Source of the DNA: Polytrichum commune
Lineage: Eukaryota; Streptophyta; Polytrichopsida; Polytrichales; Polytrichaceae
Direction: 5' to 3'
Length of the DNA: 64,000 bases
Assembly: GCA_950295325.1 (NCBI GenBank)
Contig: OX485803.1
Location: 77,021,554-77,085,553 of the forward strand
The translations under genes were made by a program, and so were the position numbers. This document shows positions 38,391 through 49,175 of this stretch, piece after piece; within the stretch, counting starts at the first letter, position 1; each line of letters opens with the position of its first letter. The notes beneath the pieces are model-generated. The model had not been told where the DNA came from and did not search any database. It saw only the letters and a list, made by a program, of their open reading frames with translations.

Positions 38391-38789
38391 TGATTCAAAC
38401 TTCAGTTTGAACCTAAATAGGGTTTCTCGTGTTTGATTATCACTCACTGGTTGAAAGTGTCACCATGGCTTAATGACTTTTTGGTACTCGGGGCCGTTTT
38501 TTCAAATCTGACCAAGGGCCGTCAGAAAATATTGATTTAGATTTCTCATGGTTATGGTCAGACTGTCAGCGGTCCAAAAACCATGACCAAGAAAATCCAC
38601 ATCACTTTTTTAAAAGCCTTCGTCATGGGACATAGTGCAAAGCCGCCTTCAATAGGGACATAAGCTTATTGGTGCAAATGAGAATATTTTTTTAATAAAA
38701 ATCTAACAATCAATATCAGACGAAATATCATTGACTAAATTTAGACCAATATTGTATGGGCTCTTACCACAAAATCCGGGTGATCATCC

Positions 38790-39199
38790 CACAGGGGGTG
38801 CACTTCATTGTCAAGTTGAACACCACGTGCGATAAAACAAAATCTACTTTTTACATAAAGCATCACCAAAATGGTTCAAAAGTTTATGGATTTTTTTTCA
38901 TGAGTAGATATACATGGTATCTATTACATAGTAAAAATTTGTAACCAAATTTGATGATTTGTTTTTTTAATAAAACATACCGTTTCTAACTAGAATGACG
39001 CAACATTGAACTAAAATAATTACTAAAAAAAATGAAGATGACTAAAAATTTCAAAAAAATATACAAAAGATATTACCAATGGTAATGTGTATGTAGAAAA
39101 AATATCATAATTTTAAAAATTATCTATGGCATGTAATATAGGGTAGCAAACTTTTATCGCACGTGGCTATGAAATGTAAGGGGGTGTGACCCCGCCGTG
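38790..39199. mobile_element. hAT-like MITE copy 1, 8-bp TSD
   Basis: The ends are CACAGGGGGTGCACTTC and GGGGTGTGACCCCGCCGTG, an imperfect terminal inverted repeat. It is flanked by GATCATCC at 38782-38789 and 39200-39207. An 8-bp duplication with CA-G-rich termini fits the hAT superfamily. It is 410 bp, AT-rich inside and non-coding. It is highly similar to 52878-53282. Confidence 0.85.
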
Positions 39200-39739
39200 G
39201 ATCATCCAAGACTTTCCAGTTGTGAACATGTGATAGCCCATGTCACTTCCTAATCCATATTTTGACATGTTCACCCAAGGTTACTTCTATTTTTGGTGAC
39301 CTTATGTAGAACGAAGTGGGATTGCTACTCATCTCTCAACCAAGGACAAATTTTAAAAAAGAGGTGGTCATGGTTAGTGGTCACTAGTGTAACCATGCAT
39401 TCAATTGCTCATCAATACCTCGTAGGTATTTGAAGTACACCACACATTGCTTGAGAGATTGAGCCTCACAATATCACATGGCTTAAGTGCAGGGGTGTGA
39501 GGCCAAATCCACCACCCTTAAGCGTCCTAGTCCGGGTATGGGTTTGAGAATCACATGTCTTATGTCAAGAATCGTAGAAACATGAAATTCAACTCCACCA
39601 ATGCACTAGTCGTACTAGTCTTTATTAACTTCTTCGAAGAGTTCACAAGCACCCTTCCTCCTACTCACCCCTTAGAGCGTGTTCCACTCTCCATGTGAGA
39701 GTGACTAGCTCACTTCTCCTCATTTTTAATGATTTTCAT

Positions 39740-39925
39740 TTATTTTGAAACTTTCTTAGCTTCACACTTTGCTTGAGACAATGATGCCTCGATATCACTA
39801 GTATCGTGTATGGTTACTCCCTTAGCCGACTCAAGCTCCCAAGTCATAGTCTTTGCCACACATGCCCTTGCCGATATTCGTCTTGAGCTTTTGGTCTTAG
39901 CAAAACTTTCACTTGTTGAATCCAT
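39740..39925 (-). CDS. Small LTR-borne ORF, X1 copy
   Basis: A 61-aa ORF, MDSTSESFAKTKSSRR then ISARACVAKTMTWELESAK, in the sense direction of the LTR-like element. It is related to the ORFs at 44137-44331 and 60854-61078 (shared pattern S-x-R/K-A-C/G-V-A-K, W-x-L-E). It is the most diverged of the three. No known domain was recognised. Confidence 0.4.
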   Translation of the reverse strand: MDSTSESFAKTKSSRRISARACVAKTMTWELESAKGVTIHDTSDIEASLSQAKCEAKKVSK

Positions 39926-40159
39926 GAATTAATGGCCAACTCCTCAGCTTGATAGCAACCCCGCACTTGATGCCCGCTCCGCAACTTAGTGTCAACTCCA
40001 CGTTTAATGTCAACCCCGTAGCTTAGCACCAACTTTGTATCTTAATGCCACCATGTAGCCACACACTTAACCAACAATCTAAGGTAGGGTGTAGCTTGAA
40101 CTAACCAAAGACTAATTAACTGGGAGGCTAATTAGGCTAGTAGGCACTAATTAACTAAT

Positions 40160-40365
40160 AAACCCAGCTCTTAGCTGCGGCTACTTCTAACTAAATAAAC
40201 CCAGCTCCTTCATAAACCCAGCTCCCTACTTCTAACTAAATAAACCCAGCTCCTTCATAAACCCAGCTCCCTACTTCTAACTAAATAAACCCAGCTCCTT
40301 CATAAACCCAGCTCCTTACTTCTAATTAAATAAACCCAGTTTCATAAACCCAGCTCCTTAGTTGC
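40160..40365. repeat. Tandem repeat, about 50-bp unit
   Basis: About four copies of a unit containing AAATAAACCCAGCTCCTTCA and AACCCAGCTCCCTACTTCTA, inside X1. Confidence 0.85.
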
Positions 40366-40542
40366 GGCTACTTCTACCTAAGCTTCTCCACCCTCAATCA
40401 CAAAAACAAGAAAATGAACAAAAGAGAGCTTCTCCAAGGCCTCCCCCTAATTCACCTACCTAATTCCACTAATTCCACTAATTCCACTAAGTCCCCTACC
40501 TAATTCCACATTTTTTCCCGAGCTCTAAGAGCTCAACTTCCT

Positions 40543-40546
<4 letters not shown>

Positions 40547-40595
<49 letters not shown>
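40547..40595. repeat. (GA)n microsatellite
   Basis: Uninterrupted GA dinucleotides for about 48 bp, inside X1. Confidence 0.95.
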
Positions 40596-40599
<4 letters not shown>

Positions 40600-41684
40600 A
40601 GAGAAAGAGAAGTGAAGAGAGAAAATGGAATGAAGGAGAGAGAGGAGGGGGGTGAGAGGATACGAGTGAAGGAAGGTGCACCCAAGACCACAACCTTCTA
40701 ATCCTCTCCTACTTAGTAGGACCTTATCCTATCCACTAAACCCTCACCCCCTAAACCAACAAGAACATGTTCTAATTCAAACATTTAAATCAAAGGCACT
40801 TCCCCTTGCCTCATCAAGCACTACTCCTCTAATCAAAACACTCCCTAATGTCACTAAGCTTCTAATTCACCACACAAAATGGCTTAAGGCCTAAACATAA
40901 ATCCACACCAAGCCTCGGTCTTTTTATACTTTTGATTGTTTTAACACACTCCAAATGCAATTCTAAGTAGGTTCTAAACATAAAACAAATATGAGCACTC
41001 ATTTTGGGCTCATAAGGGGTGTGTGAGAAGGCAATTATGGAAAATCACATGTGTTTTTGTGTCCTCGCTCACAACGTATGGCTTCTTTGTAAATCCATTC
41101 TACAATGTGGTTAGAAAGCATGAATCCTTGTGTGAACAAAGTAGATGCAATGGGTATAGCAATTCGGTATCTTTTGAATGGTATGTCTCTATTGGAGTTG
41201 GAACTTGTTGCTAGAGAGCTTTGTAACACTACAGGATATGAGTCTTAGGTAATTGACTTGCATTAGTGAGCAATTTTCCTATATCATTGAAAACTATGCA
41301 AATCTACCATAATGGTAGATTTGCATATTTCTTCCATTGACATAGGACAGTTGCCAAGGACTCATTTGTTGGTGGTGCAATAACTTTCATATATAATGTG
41401 ATGCAACAAGAGTAGATTGTATGCTCATTCAAGCTAAATGACAACCATACTTCCTCAAGTTGTTGTGTCCATGAATGCATGTTAATATACAATTACTTGA
41501 TTTAGATTTGTTTGTTTTTAACACGAAATGCCAAAAGAATCCTACATTGATATTTGCAATTAGGTTGCAAAGAGGTTGCCTCTTTACATGTGATACGCCT
41601 TGATTAAAATATTTAATGTTTGGTTATGCAAGAAAGAAAGACTATTCATACTTTGTTATATTTAGTATGTGAGCATATGGTGTT

Positions 41685-41890
41685 TGGAGTCAAACAATTC
41701 CAAAGAAAAAATTGGGTTAAACAATTCAAAAGAAAGATTTAGGTCATACAAGCCATGAAGGAATTGTGTATGGGAGTTGGACAACTCCCGATCGAAGAAC
41801 TTTGCGTGGGAGTTAGACAACTCCAATGCAAAAATATGAATCAATGTTTTACAACTCCTAGAGGATGGATATTATTCATTGGAGCTAGAC
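41685..41890. repeat. Stem-loop units, second array
   Basis: Five or so units of the 5449-5845 type (GGAGTCAAACAATTCC, GGAGTTGGACAACTCC, GGAGTTAGACAACTCC, GGAGCTAGACAA), leading into the repeat shared with 13196-13895. Confidence 0.65.
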
Positions 41891-42035
41891 AATATATACA
41901 TAAGAGGAAGCTCCAATCAACACTTAGTAATTATTAAGACTTCTATAAGTATCTCTTCGATACTATGGATAAAGATGAATAAGACTATGAGTGCCTTTGG
42001 GTATAAGAGAGCTCGGGGGAGGATAGAGGATCATC

Positions 42036-42420
42036 TTATTGTTTCTCTCCTATGGCCGGGTGGTTTGAGCTCATAGCAATATTATGTTCAAGTTGTAAAG
42101 CTCTTGTAATGTACAAAGTTTGAAAGTTCTCAATACTAATGGTCTCATGTGCATTCATGTTTGTAATATTTTTGTATACAAGAGGAACATGATATGACCC
42201 ATGCAAATTACCTTTGATCAAAATTAGATCAAAATTCACAAATTGGAGTTGAATTTTATAGTGTTGTTCCTCTATGATCATGCTAACATGATGTGTCTGC
42301 ATTTGACACGAGGATATCAAATATAAACCGCAATGCACAACCTTGAGATGATTAGTGTTACGCCTAATATTGTACACATGTCGCCTTGCTACAAGTTGTA
42401 GCAAGGCCTCTTCATGTAAG
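42036..42420 (-). CDS. Unrecognised ORF, second copy of the 13499-13873 ORF
   Basis: The open frame covers LLQLVARRHVYNIRRNTNH to SSNHPAIGEKQ. The frame continues into the adjacent MITE (to 42461), which supplies an artificial N-terminus (MSGLRTRAGMCPSTLHEEA). The shared part has stayed open in both copies despite substitutions and an indel of three codons. No domain is recognised; a transposon-protein tail is possible. Confidence 0.35.
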
Positions 42421-42730
42421 GTAGAGGGGCACATTCCCGCTCGGGTCCTTAAACCGCTCACTAGACCTATCCAAACAAGAGGTACATTATAGCTTCGTAC
42501 CTCAAATTTCTATGTAATCATGGTGTACATTTTTGGGGTGAGTGGTTTTGGGTACCCCTATGAGTTCTCCTTCCAAAATTCATAACTAATTCAATATTAA
42601 TCCAAAATTAATTATTCCAATTGGTCCAATTTCCAATGTACTTTGCACATCTTCCAAGATTGATTTCCCCTTAATAACACCCCAATGAACATCCCAATCT
42701 GAAATTCGAGCGGGAATGTGCCCCTCTACC
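42420..42730. mobile_element. MITE with 23-bp terminal inverted repeats
   Basis: It begins GGTAGAGGGGCACATTCCCG and ends with the perfect mirror CGGGAATGTGCCCCTCTACC (GAGCG before it). It is 311 bp. The paralogous locus at about 13885 lacks it. Flanks are TA-rich and the target duplication is ambiguous. Confidence 0.8.
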
Positions 42731-42850
42731 TTATAATATCTACATTGATTATCATATTTAGTGAGAGTGGACTAATAATGCGTGTGGGAAAGTGAAGGTG
42801 GTACTAAGTGTCTTTACGCTATGAAATTAGTATTGCCATAGGATCTAAGA

Positions 42851-44473
42851 TTGTCCAAATGATGCCCACATGTGTTGTTAACACTTGTAAAACATTACAA
42901 GTGGTGTTTTTATGATTTATGACTATTCACAAAAATATAAAAAGACTGAAGCTTGAAGAAAGCTAAATTTAAGCATTAGGCTTGTGTGGAGTGGATTGAA
43001 TAAATTTAGTAGTGTGAGGACATGACCTTGCTGGAAAGTGTGGTAGGTAGAAAGCCAAGGATAGTTAAATATTTGAATTAGGATCTTTGTTGATCGTTTG
43101 AGGGAGGAAGGCTTAGGAGATAAGATGAGAACCTACAAAATAGGAGGAGATCTCGAAGGCTTATCGTGAGCCTTGAGGGTGCTCACCTCCTCAAACTCAC
43201 TATCTAAGACCTCGTTCTTCCCTCACTCATCCTCTCTTTCCTTCGTGCTCCTTGGCACCCCACGTGTTTTAAGTGTGGATGCGTGGGAAGCAAGATAGGA
43301 GCACGTGTGTGTGCATGGGTGTAAGGTTAGGAGCCAAGGCTAGTTGGCCTTGAAGAGGGCTTGACCTCTTGTTAGTAATACTTGGGCGTGAATGATTTAA
43401 AGTTTAATTTATGGCTTTGTTTTAGTACTTGGATTTACATTGATTAGCCTTATACTTATGCGGATGTGCAAAGTCTCTTATTGGAGCATTTAGTTTTGTT
43501 GGACTTCATATGAATTTTTGAGAGCCAAAAAAACCGAGACTATGTCCAAACTTCCAAAAACTAGATTCAAAGTGTAGATTCAAAGTGTAGATTCAAAGGG
43601 AACAGCGTAGAATTGCGACCATATACTTTTTAGCAGTAAAAATATTATTGCATATTCATGTAGAGGACTTCATTACCTATCCATGGATACCAAGAACTCA
43701 TTTTTTAGACTTCATATAAATTTTTGAGAGCCAAAAAATCGAGACTATGTCCAAACTTCCAAAAACTAGTGAAAAAATGTAGATTCAAAGGGAACAGCGT
43801 AGAATTGCGACCATATACTTTGTGGCAGTAGAAATATTATTGCATATTCATGTAGAGGACTTTATTACCTATCCATGGTTACCAAGAACTCATTTTTTGG
43901 ACTTCATATGAATTTTTGAAAGCCAAAAAACCGAGACTATGTCCAAACTTCCAAAAACTAGTGATACATTCTTATAGTTTTTGACTTATGATGTTTAGAC
44001 TTAAAGTGTTGGATTCATTAGGTAGGAAGGGGTGTGTGTAACTTTTGAATGTATTGGTGATTGACCATTGAGGTTGAACTTAGTAATGGAATGTGAAGGC
44101 CTGTAAAGGAGAGGCCACCATAAGTTAGACAAGTATTTGTTAATACTTAAACTTATGTGCTTCATGGAATCAACAAGCGAAGGTTCGTGCAGTAGTGTAG
44201 AATCAACGGCGAGGACTCGATTCACACGAGGAAAATCATTAAAGGCAGGCGTAGCCAAGGCGGCCGGGTGGACATTGGAGAAGGCTAAGGATGTGACCTT
44301 ACCCGAAGTTAAGGAATATAAGATGACATAGTGTGGAATTAGTCAAGTTGTGTATATTCCAAGGGTATATTAGAATCATACATTGAATTACCGAGGGAGG
44401 ATTTTCTACGTATCATTATAATTTTTCCACTCGGGCTAGGACGAAATCGAAGGGTGGGGAATTTTTGGTGACA
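42851..44473 (+). mobile_element. Solo-LTR-like element X3, diverged
   Basis: The start CCAAATGATGCCCACATGTG and the end region CGGGCTAGGACGAAATCGAA followed by GGTGGGG match the X2 termini, in the same orientation as X2. The left border is fixed by divergence from the 14.8-kb paralogue after GGATCTAA. No target duplication is visible. Inside is a 2.3-copy tandem repeat of about 200 bp (about 43497-43965, ACTATGTCCAAACTTCCAAA) and an ORF (44137-44331). Confidence 0.6.
44137..44331 (+). CDS. Small LTR-borne ORF, X3 copy
   Basis: A 64-aa ORF containing MESTSEGSCSSVESTART and KSLKAGVAKAAGWTLEKAKD. Over 17 codons (44236-44286) it differs from the X2 copy at 9 synonymous and 2 amino-acid-changing codons, as expected if the protein had been maintained. 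Function unknown; possibly the start of a gag-like frame or a captured host fragment. Confidence 0.5.
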   Translation: MLILKLMCFMESTSEGSCSSVESTARTRFTRGKSLKAGVAKAAGWTLEKAKDVTLPEVKEYKMT

Positions 44474-44590
44474 CTCCCACCATGAACATCCGTAGCACAA
44501 TCTGCAAGAATCCTCCCCCCTGCAAGTGCCGTTGCATCGAATCGCCTGAGCTTACAATCCCTGGAGTAATTTATACGTCTCAGCTGGGAA

Positions 44591-45537
44591 TGTGATGCCC
44601 CAGGGCGCAATTCATTCTTTGAATCAGAGGACTGGTCCCTCAAAATTCAATCTATTCTACTGGTTGAATCCTCCTTCCGGGACTTCTCGGTTCCAGCCAT
44701 CCAAATGCGGCCCTTCAATGCCACATCTAATCCTCCCCTACTTGTTTTACCAGCATTCCCCCTTGCCCCGAATTAAGAGTTCAAGCGCACTTCCCGGCTG
44801 CCTCTCCGCCATTCCTCCTTCTTCATCATGCCCCTGTTTTGGTTGCCTCGCCTGAGATGCCTGTGAGTAGCCGCCTCGCATTTTCTCCTAGACTGACCAT
44901 TACTCAGCCACACCCTGTCCTCAAGCAACCACCCTCACTGGGGACCACCCAGCATCCTCACCGAGCCGCTTCACATTCGCCCTTCCCTCTTTGTTCCTGG
45001 GTCTCTCTGCCGTCGTCCTCCCGAGAGTACTCTCTCGAGTTCCCAGCTTCGCCTCCCCAACTGCCGATCCTCCTCGGTCCTATAATTCTTTAGGTCACAG
45101 TGTCCCTAGCTCTGAACTAACACCCCCAGTTCCCAATTCGGCTAATAACCCCTCCTACCCATCCTAAGCCTAAGTGAACCCATCATTTGACCGTGAATAC
45201 ATTAACCCCCCTTTACCCTTCTAACCTTACAGGCATCATCCTAGCTCAGAGTCAAGCCATAACTTCACTCAAGACTAAACACTTTTTATGTTTTATAATG
45301 ATCAACAAAAATCCAAATCCTAACTGCTACTCTGGTTTAAGCTTATTAGCACACGCGGCCACATAGTCTGGCTCACACCTCCCCAACTAAACACACTGCT
45401 AATGCTATCTAAGTTCTAAGCCCCAATTCAACCTGCACTCTTTTTATGTTTCAATAAGAATTAACAATAACTCCAAACTCTAACCTTAATCAATTCTAAG
45501 CTTAAACCATATGGGGGCACATACTTTTGGGCTCACA
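44591..45537 (-). mobile_element. LTR-like end X4, probably rearranged
   Basis: The right end ATACTTTTGGGCTCACA matches the X1/X2 terminus in reverse orientation. A TGTGATGCCCCAGGGCG start is a plausible opposite end. Internal CACTTTTTATGTTTTATAAT and CACTCTTTTTATGTTTCAAT match X2 subterminal sequence in reverse. Flanks do not match (GGGAA before, AGTGG after). GC-rich, C-rich centre; no credible gene. Confidence 0.45.
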
Positions 45538-46811
45538 AGTGGCAAGATACGCTCAAGGACCTTCAAAAAGCTCTCAATGTTGCGTATCAAGATGTTCTTG
45601 ATGAACTTGATTCGGTTTGGTGTGTTAAAGGGCTTATTGTCACTCATAACAATTTAATGGTTACTTGGAAGAATCGGGCCCGGATGGGCATTATTTCTTG
45701 ATTTCCAAGTGACAACCTTTTTTTTGGGATTTTCCCAAGGTGGTTAAAAATAATCTTCATATTATGCCATGTTAATTCTATTAACTAGTCTATGTATTAG
45801 AACTATAAAGATTTAAATTACTACAAGTTAAATAATAATAGGGGTCTAAAATTATACTCGTGTGATTTTCTAATTGTTACACATAATAATCTTCCCTAGG
45901 GTCTTATTTCCTCAAATGACGTATTTGTCTACTTATGGCCCAAAATAAACCAACTCTTTCTTCATAAGGAGCTTTCAATTCTACTACAAATGTTCTAAAA
46001 ATTTGTGTCCAACCTGTGAATGTACTTCATCACCACTTGAAGCAATGGAAATACAAAACCCTTGATAATATGAGGTTTTCATGTCCAACTTGTACTTCTC
46101 AATAAAGGAAATTTCTAAATAGACTTATAAAGAAGAAATTCATGTAGTTTTAAAATGACTTCGACCTATAATGTCCCAAAATGCATAAGATTTGCACATC
46201 AAATCACAACCAAATCAACTTCATAGGAAGAAAAAACAAATCTCTTTTGAAGTACAACATGTAATGTCTTACCCATACATGTCCTTAAATAATATTAATT
46301 GTCATTCAAACTAATTTTTTTTTCTATATTATTCACAGATAGCCATAATTTTCTCTCATGCTTTGATATACTCCAAATCTACAGAGCATTGGAGCACCAA
46401 AAAGTTCCAACCTAAAGGTATGCAATCTTTCATTTGTGATTCTAAAAAAATTAGTTCAAACTAAAATGTGCTTGCATGGAGTTTACCAAGTTATTTGAGA
46501 ACAAAAGTTGGATGATTGTGATCTTTAGAACGTTATCAACAACCTACTTCACAAAGTTTTAACTTTCTAGACTTGGAACGTTCATAGCATTTGAACAATG
46601 TGTTTTACTATGTGGAAAAGACCTAAACAATTAGGAATTAATCTAAAAGTTTGCAAAATTAAATAAGAGAAATTGCACACATGTCAAGGAGAAATAAATA
46701 TGTAATTACTTCTAATTTATTAAGTTTTCATCTTGAACAAAGAGCACACAAACAAGTGGGATCTACATACTGAAAGTAACAAGAAAGCCCAAAGTTATGG
46801 GCATGTTTGCA

Positions 46812-47027
46812 TTAGGCATCATGCCCAATATAGAGTTGCATGGGGTGGTCAAGCTTGTGAGACTTTGGGAGTCGGTCCGCATTTGCTCCATCATGGCAAG
46901 GTTCACACAAATCGAAGCTTGCACACTCTTCACAATGCCACCGTTGATTTTCAATGCGCATGGAACACCCTTCGCACAAATGTCGACTTGGTTCCCACAT
47001 TGGGTTGCTCTTGTTGGCGCTATCCTC
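46812..47027 (-). CDS. TNL-B exon 6: ZZ-type zinc finger
   Basis: 71 codons from EDSANKSNPMWEPSRHLCEG to YIGHDA, then TAA. All zinc ligands seen in A are kept. Five amino-acid changes separate the copies (K/N, Q/R, V/E, D/S, V/A) against one silent change. Confidence 0.75.
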   Translation of the reverse strand, partial: EDSANKSNPMWEPSRHLCEGCSMRIENQRWHCEECASFDLCEPCHDGANADRLPKSHKLDHPMQLYIGHDA

Positions 47028-48221
47028 CTGCATAACAACACTTTTGACTCAATTTGTTGGTCGTATCTACAAATTTGCCCATTGCTATGGCAACATGCGA
47101 ATATTGTAGTATGTTGTCAACTTGGTCCTTTCATAGTTCTCTACCTTCATTAAAACAACTTGGATAATAGAATCTCAAGAAGAAAATAAAATGAAGGGAT
47201 TTCTTCTTCTTCTTCTTCTTAATGCATAGTTCACATCCATAATGTCCAATTCAACAATCAAACCCATGCAATAAATGTATATGTTTCCTATCCTATAATT
47301 CTTTCCCTTGTCATAAATGTGGGAGAAGTTAGGATATAGGTTGTGCAACTAAATCAGTGAAGAAATTTGAAGATTGTTTATCTAGGTTAGGAGAGGAGAG
47401 TATGTAATATGATTGTTGCAAAAGAAATTCTATTGGAGAAATAGAAAACATGGCTCAAGTTCAAAAACATGTGATGGTCACCTCATCAATTACTAGCGGA
47501 AAGCTTCCATTGTGAATATTTTCTTCATGTCATATAGTCAATCTTGCTCAGACGTGAGATTTATTAAATGTATATGATTCTTAGCTTTTCTATTGCAAAG
47601 CAATATGGATGAGACCTTGGCAAACATACATATAGTTAGATAGAGACGTCAACTTCCCACGACAAGTGTAAATGAAGAGCCACTTTACCCAAGGGCTATA
47701 CTCCGGTTGACACAAGTTATATCTCACCAAAGGGGGAGGAGGAACATCCTGTAAGTTTTGTGTACATGTGCCTCAACCATATAATTATTATGGACTTTTT
47801 GAGTCCTTTGAATTTTAAACATTGTCACTCTGATACATTTTAATGTACAACTTGACTACTTATAAATCTCGGGACCCTTGTATTTCCAACATGCTACTTG
47901 AGACCCATAATACCCGACATTGAAGTAATCAAATAAATGAAGAACCAGTTTTGGCATTTTGAAATATTTGGGTCACATTTAGCATGTATCAAATTATTGC
48001 CACATAAAACATGACATCTTTATTCTCCATCTTTGAATTTATAATAACAATTTTCTTATTTCAAAGTTGTGACATGTGTAGAGCTTAATATGTATATAAT
48101 TATCATTAGTTACTAAATGTTTTGTTAAACCAAATGAGGCATACCAACTTGTGTCTACCATTAGCTTTTATAAATCAACAAATCAAAACATAATGCGTTA
48201 TTTTGATTTGTTGGAACTTAC

Positions 48222-48869
48222 CTCAACAATGATACAAAAGATTTTCATGGGGTCTTCAATGCTTTGTATGCTCACATTGTTTTCCTTTTTAAAATTGTCA
48301 CCCAATAACAACCTAGAAAACATCTTCATCATCTCTTGTGGCATGGTGTTGCTCGTACTTCCAACATGCCCACCCGCTTTCAACGTCATTTGCACCTCTC
48401 CTACCTCCCATTTGGAAGTATACACGACACACACTGCGACTTCCTTCACAGTATTTGTCCAACCAAGATATTTGGATGTTGCATACAAACATATCTTATC
48501 CCCACACTTTGAATTACACACCAATGAGTTGCCTCTCCGCAATGTGCATATATACACTTGATCTTCACTATCAGCATGTCGTAGGTTAAAAAGTTCATAG
48601 TTCTCAATTTGCACATTGTCTCGAATAAGCCGTGCCTCTATGGAACAACAAGAATCATAATGTCCCTGACAGTTGATGTGCTTGGACCAACCTTGGTCGT
48701 GTGCTACGATGAAGAAAATGATAGCCAAACACTCCTCTTCGTTGGTGATGATAACATCTATGCAACGTTTTGTGTCACACTCCACATGTATTGGTCTTTG
48801 TGTCAAACCCATGCTTGCAACTGGAAAAGAATTATTGTAGTAGCTAATAATTTGACAACTTGGTTCCAT
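48222..48869 (-). CDS. TNL-B exon 5: post-LRR domain
   Basis: 648 bp, open, same length and phase as copy A. Starts MEPSCQIISYYNNSFPVASM. Amino-acid differences from A are scattered, with no indels. Confidence 0.7.
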
Positions 48870-49175
48870 CTGCAATTTCATCAAAGACAAAGAATTAATC
48901 TCCTTAACCTTCAACCTTGCACGATCCATACTAATTTCTAAAACTTCGAAAGCACACATCAAACATGCATTGGGACACATGATTCATCATTGCATATAAC
49001 CTTTGTTATAATATTTGATTTGATCCATTTAAAATATTGATACGAATGGACCACAACAATCAATGCGTTTCCAATAAGATCCACTATCAATTTAATGCTT
49101 AACTATTATATACAATCAAGGGTTCAAGTTCCAATCAATCACAATACTTGATAAAAATGTGAAACTAATACTTAC

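Larger units (their letters stand above)
39496..41014 (-). mobile_element. Solo-LTR-like element X1, 5-bp TSD
   Basis: Reading plus, it starts TGTGAGGCCAAATCCACC and ends CATTTTGGGCTCATA. It is flanked by AGGGG at 39491-39495 and 41015-41019. By comparison with X2 (59721-61209) its sense strand is minus. It is 1,519 bp with no internal direct-repeat LTR pair, so a solo LTR is the simplest reading. It contains a tandem repeat (about 40160-40365), a GA tract (40547-40595) and the small ORF at 39740-39925. Confidence 0.75.

Noticed and set aside
38470-38660. GGGGCCGTTTTTTC...CATAGTGCAAAGCCGCC as a third Tourist-like MITE
   Set aside because: The ends resemble the family only loosely and no TAA duplication could be placed.
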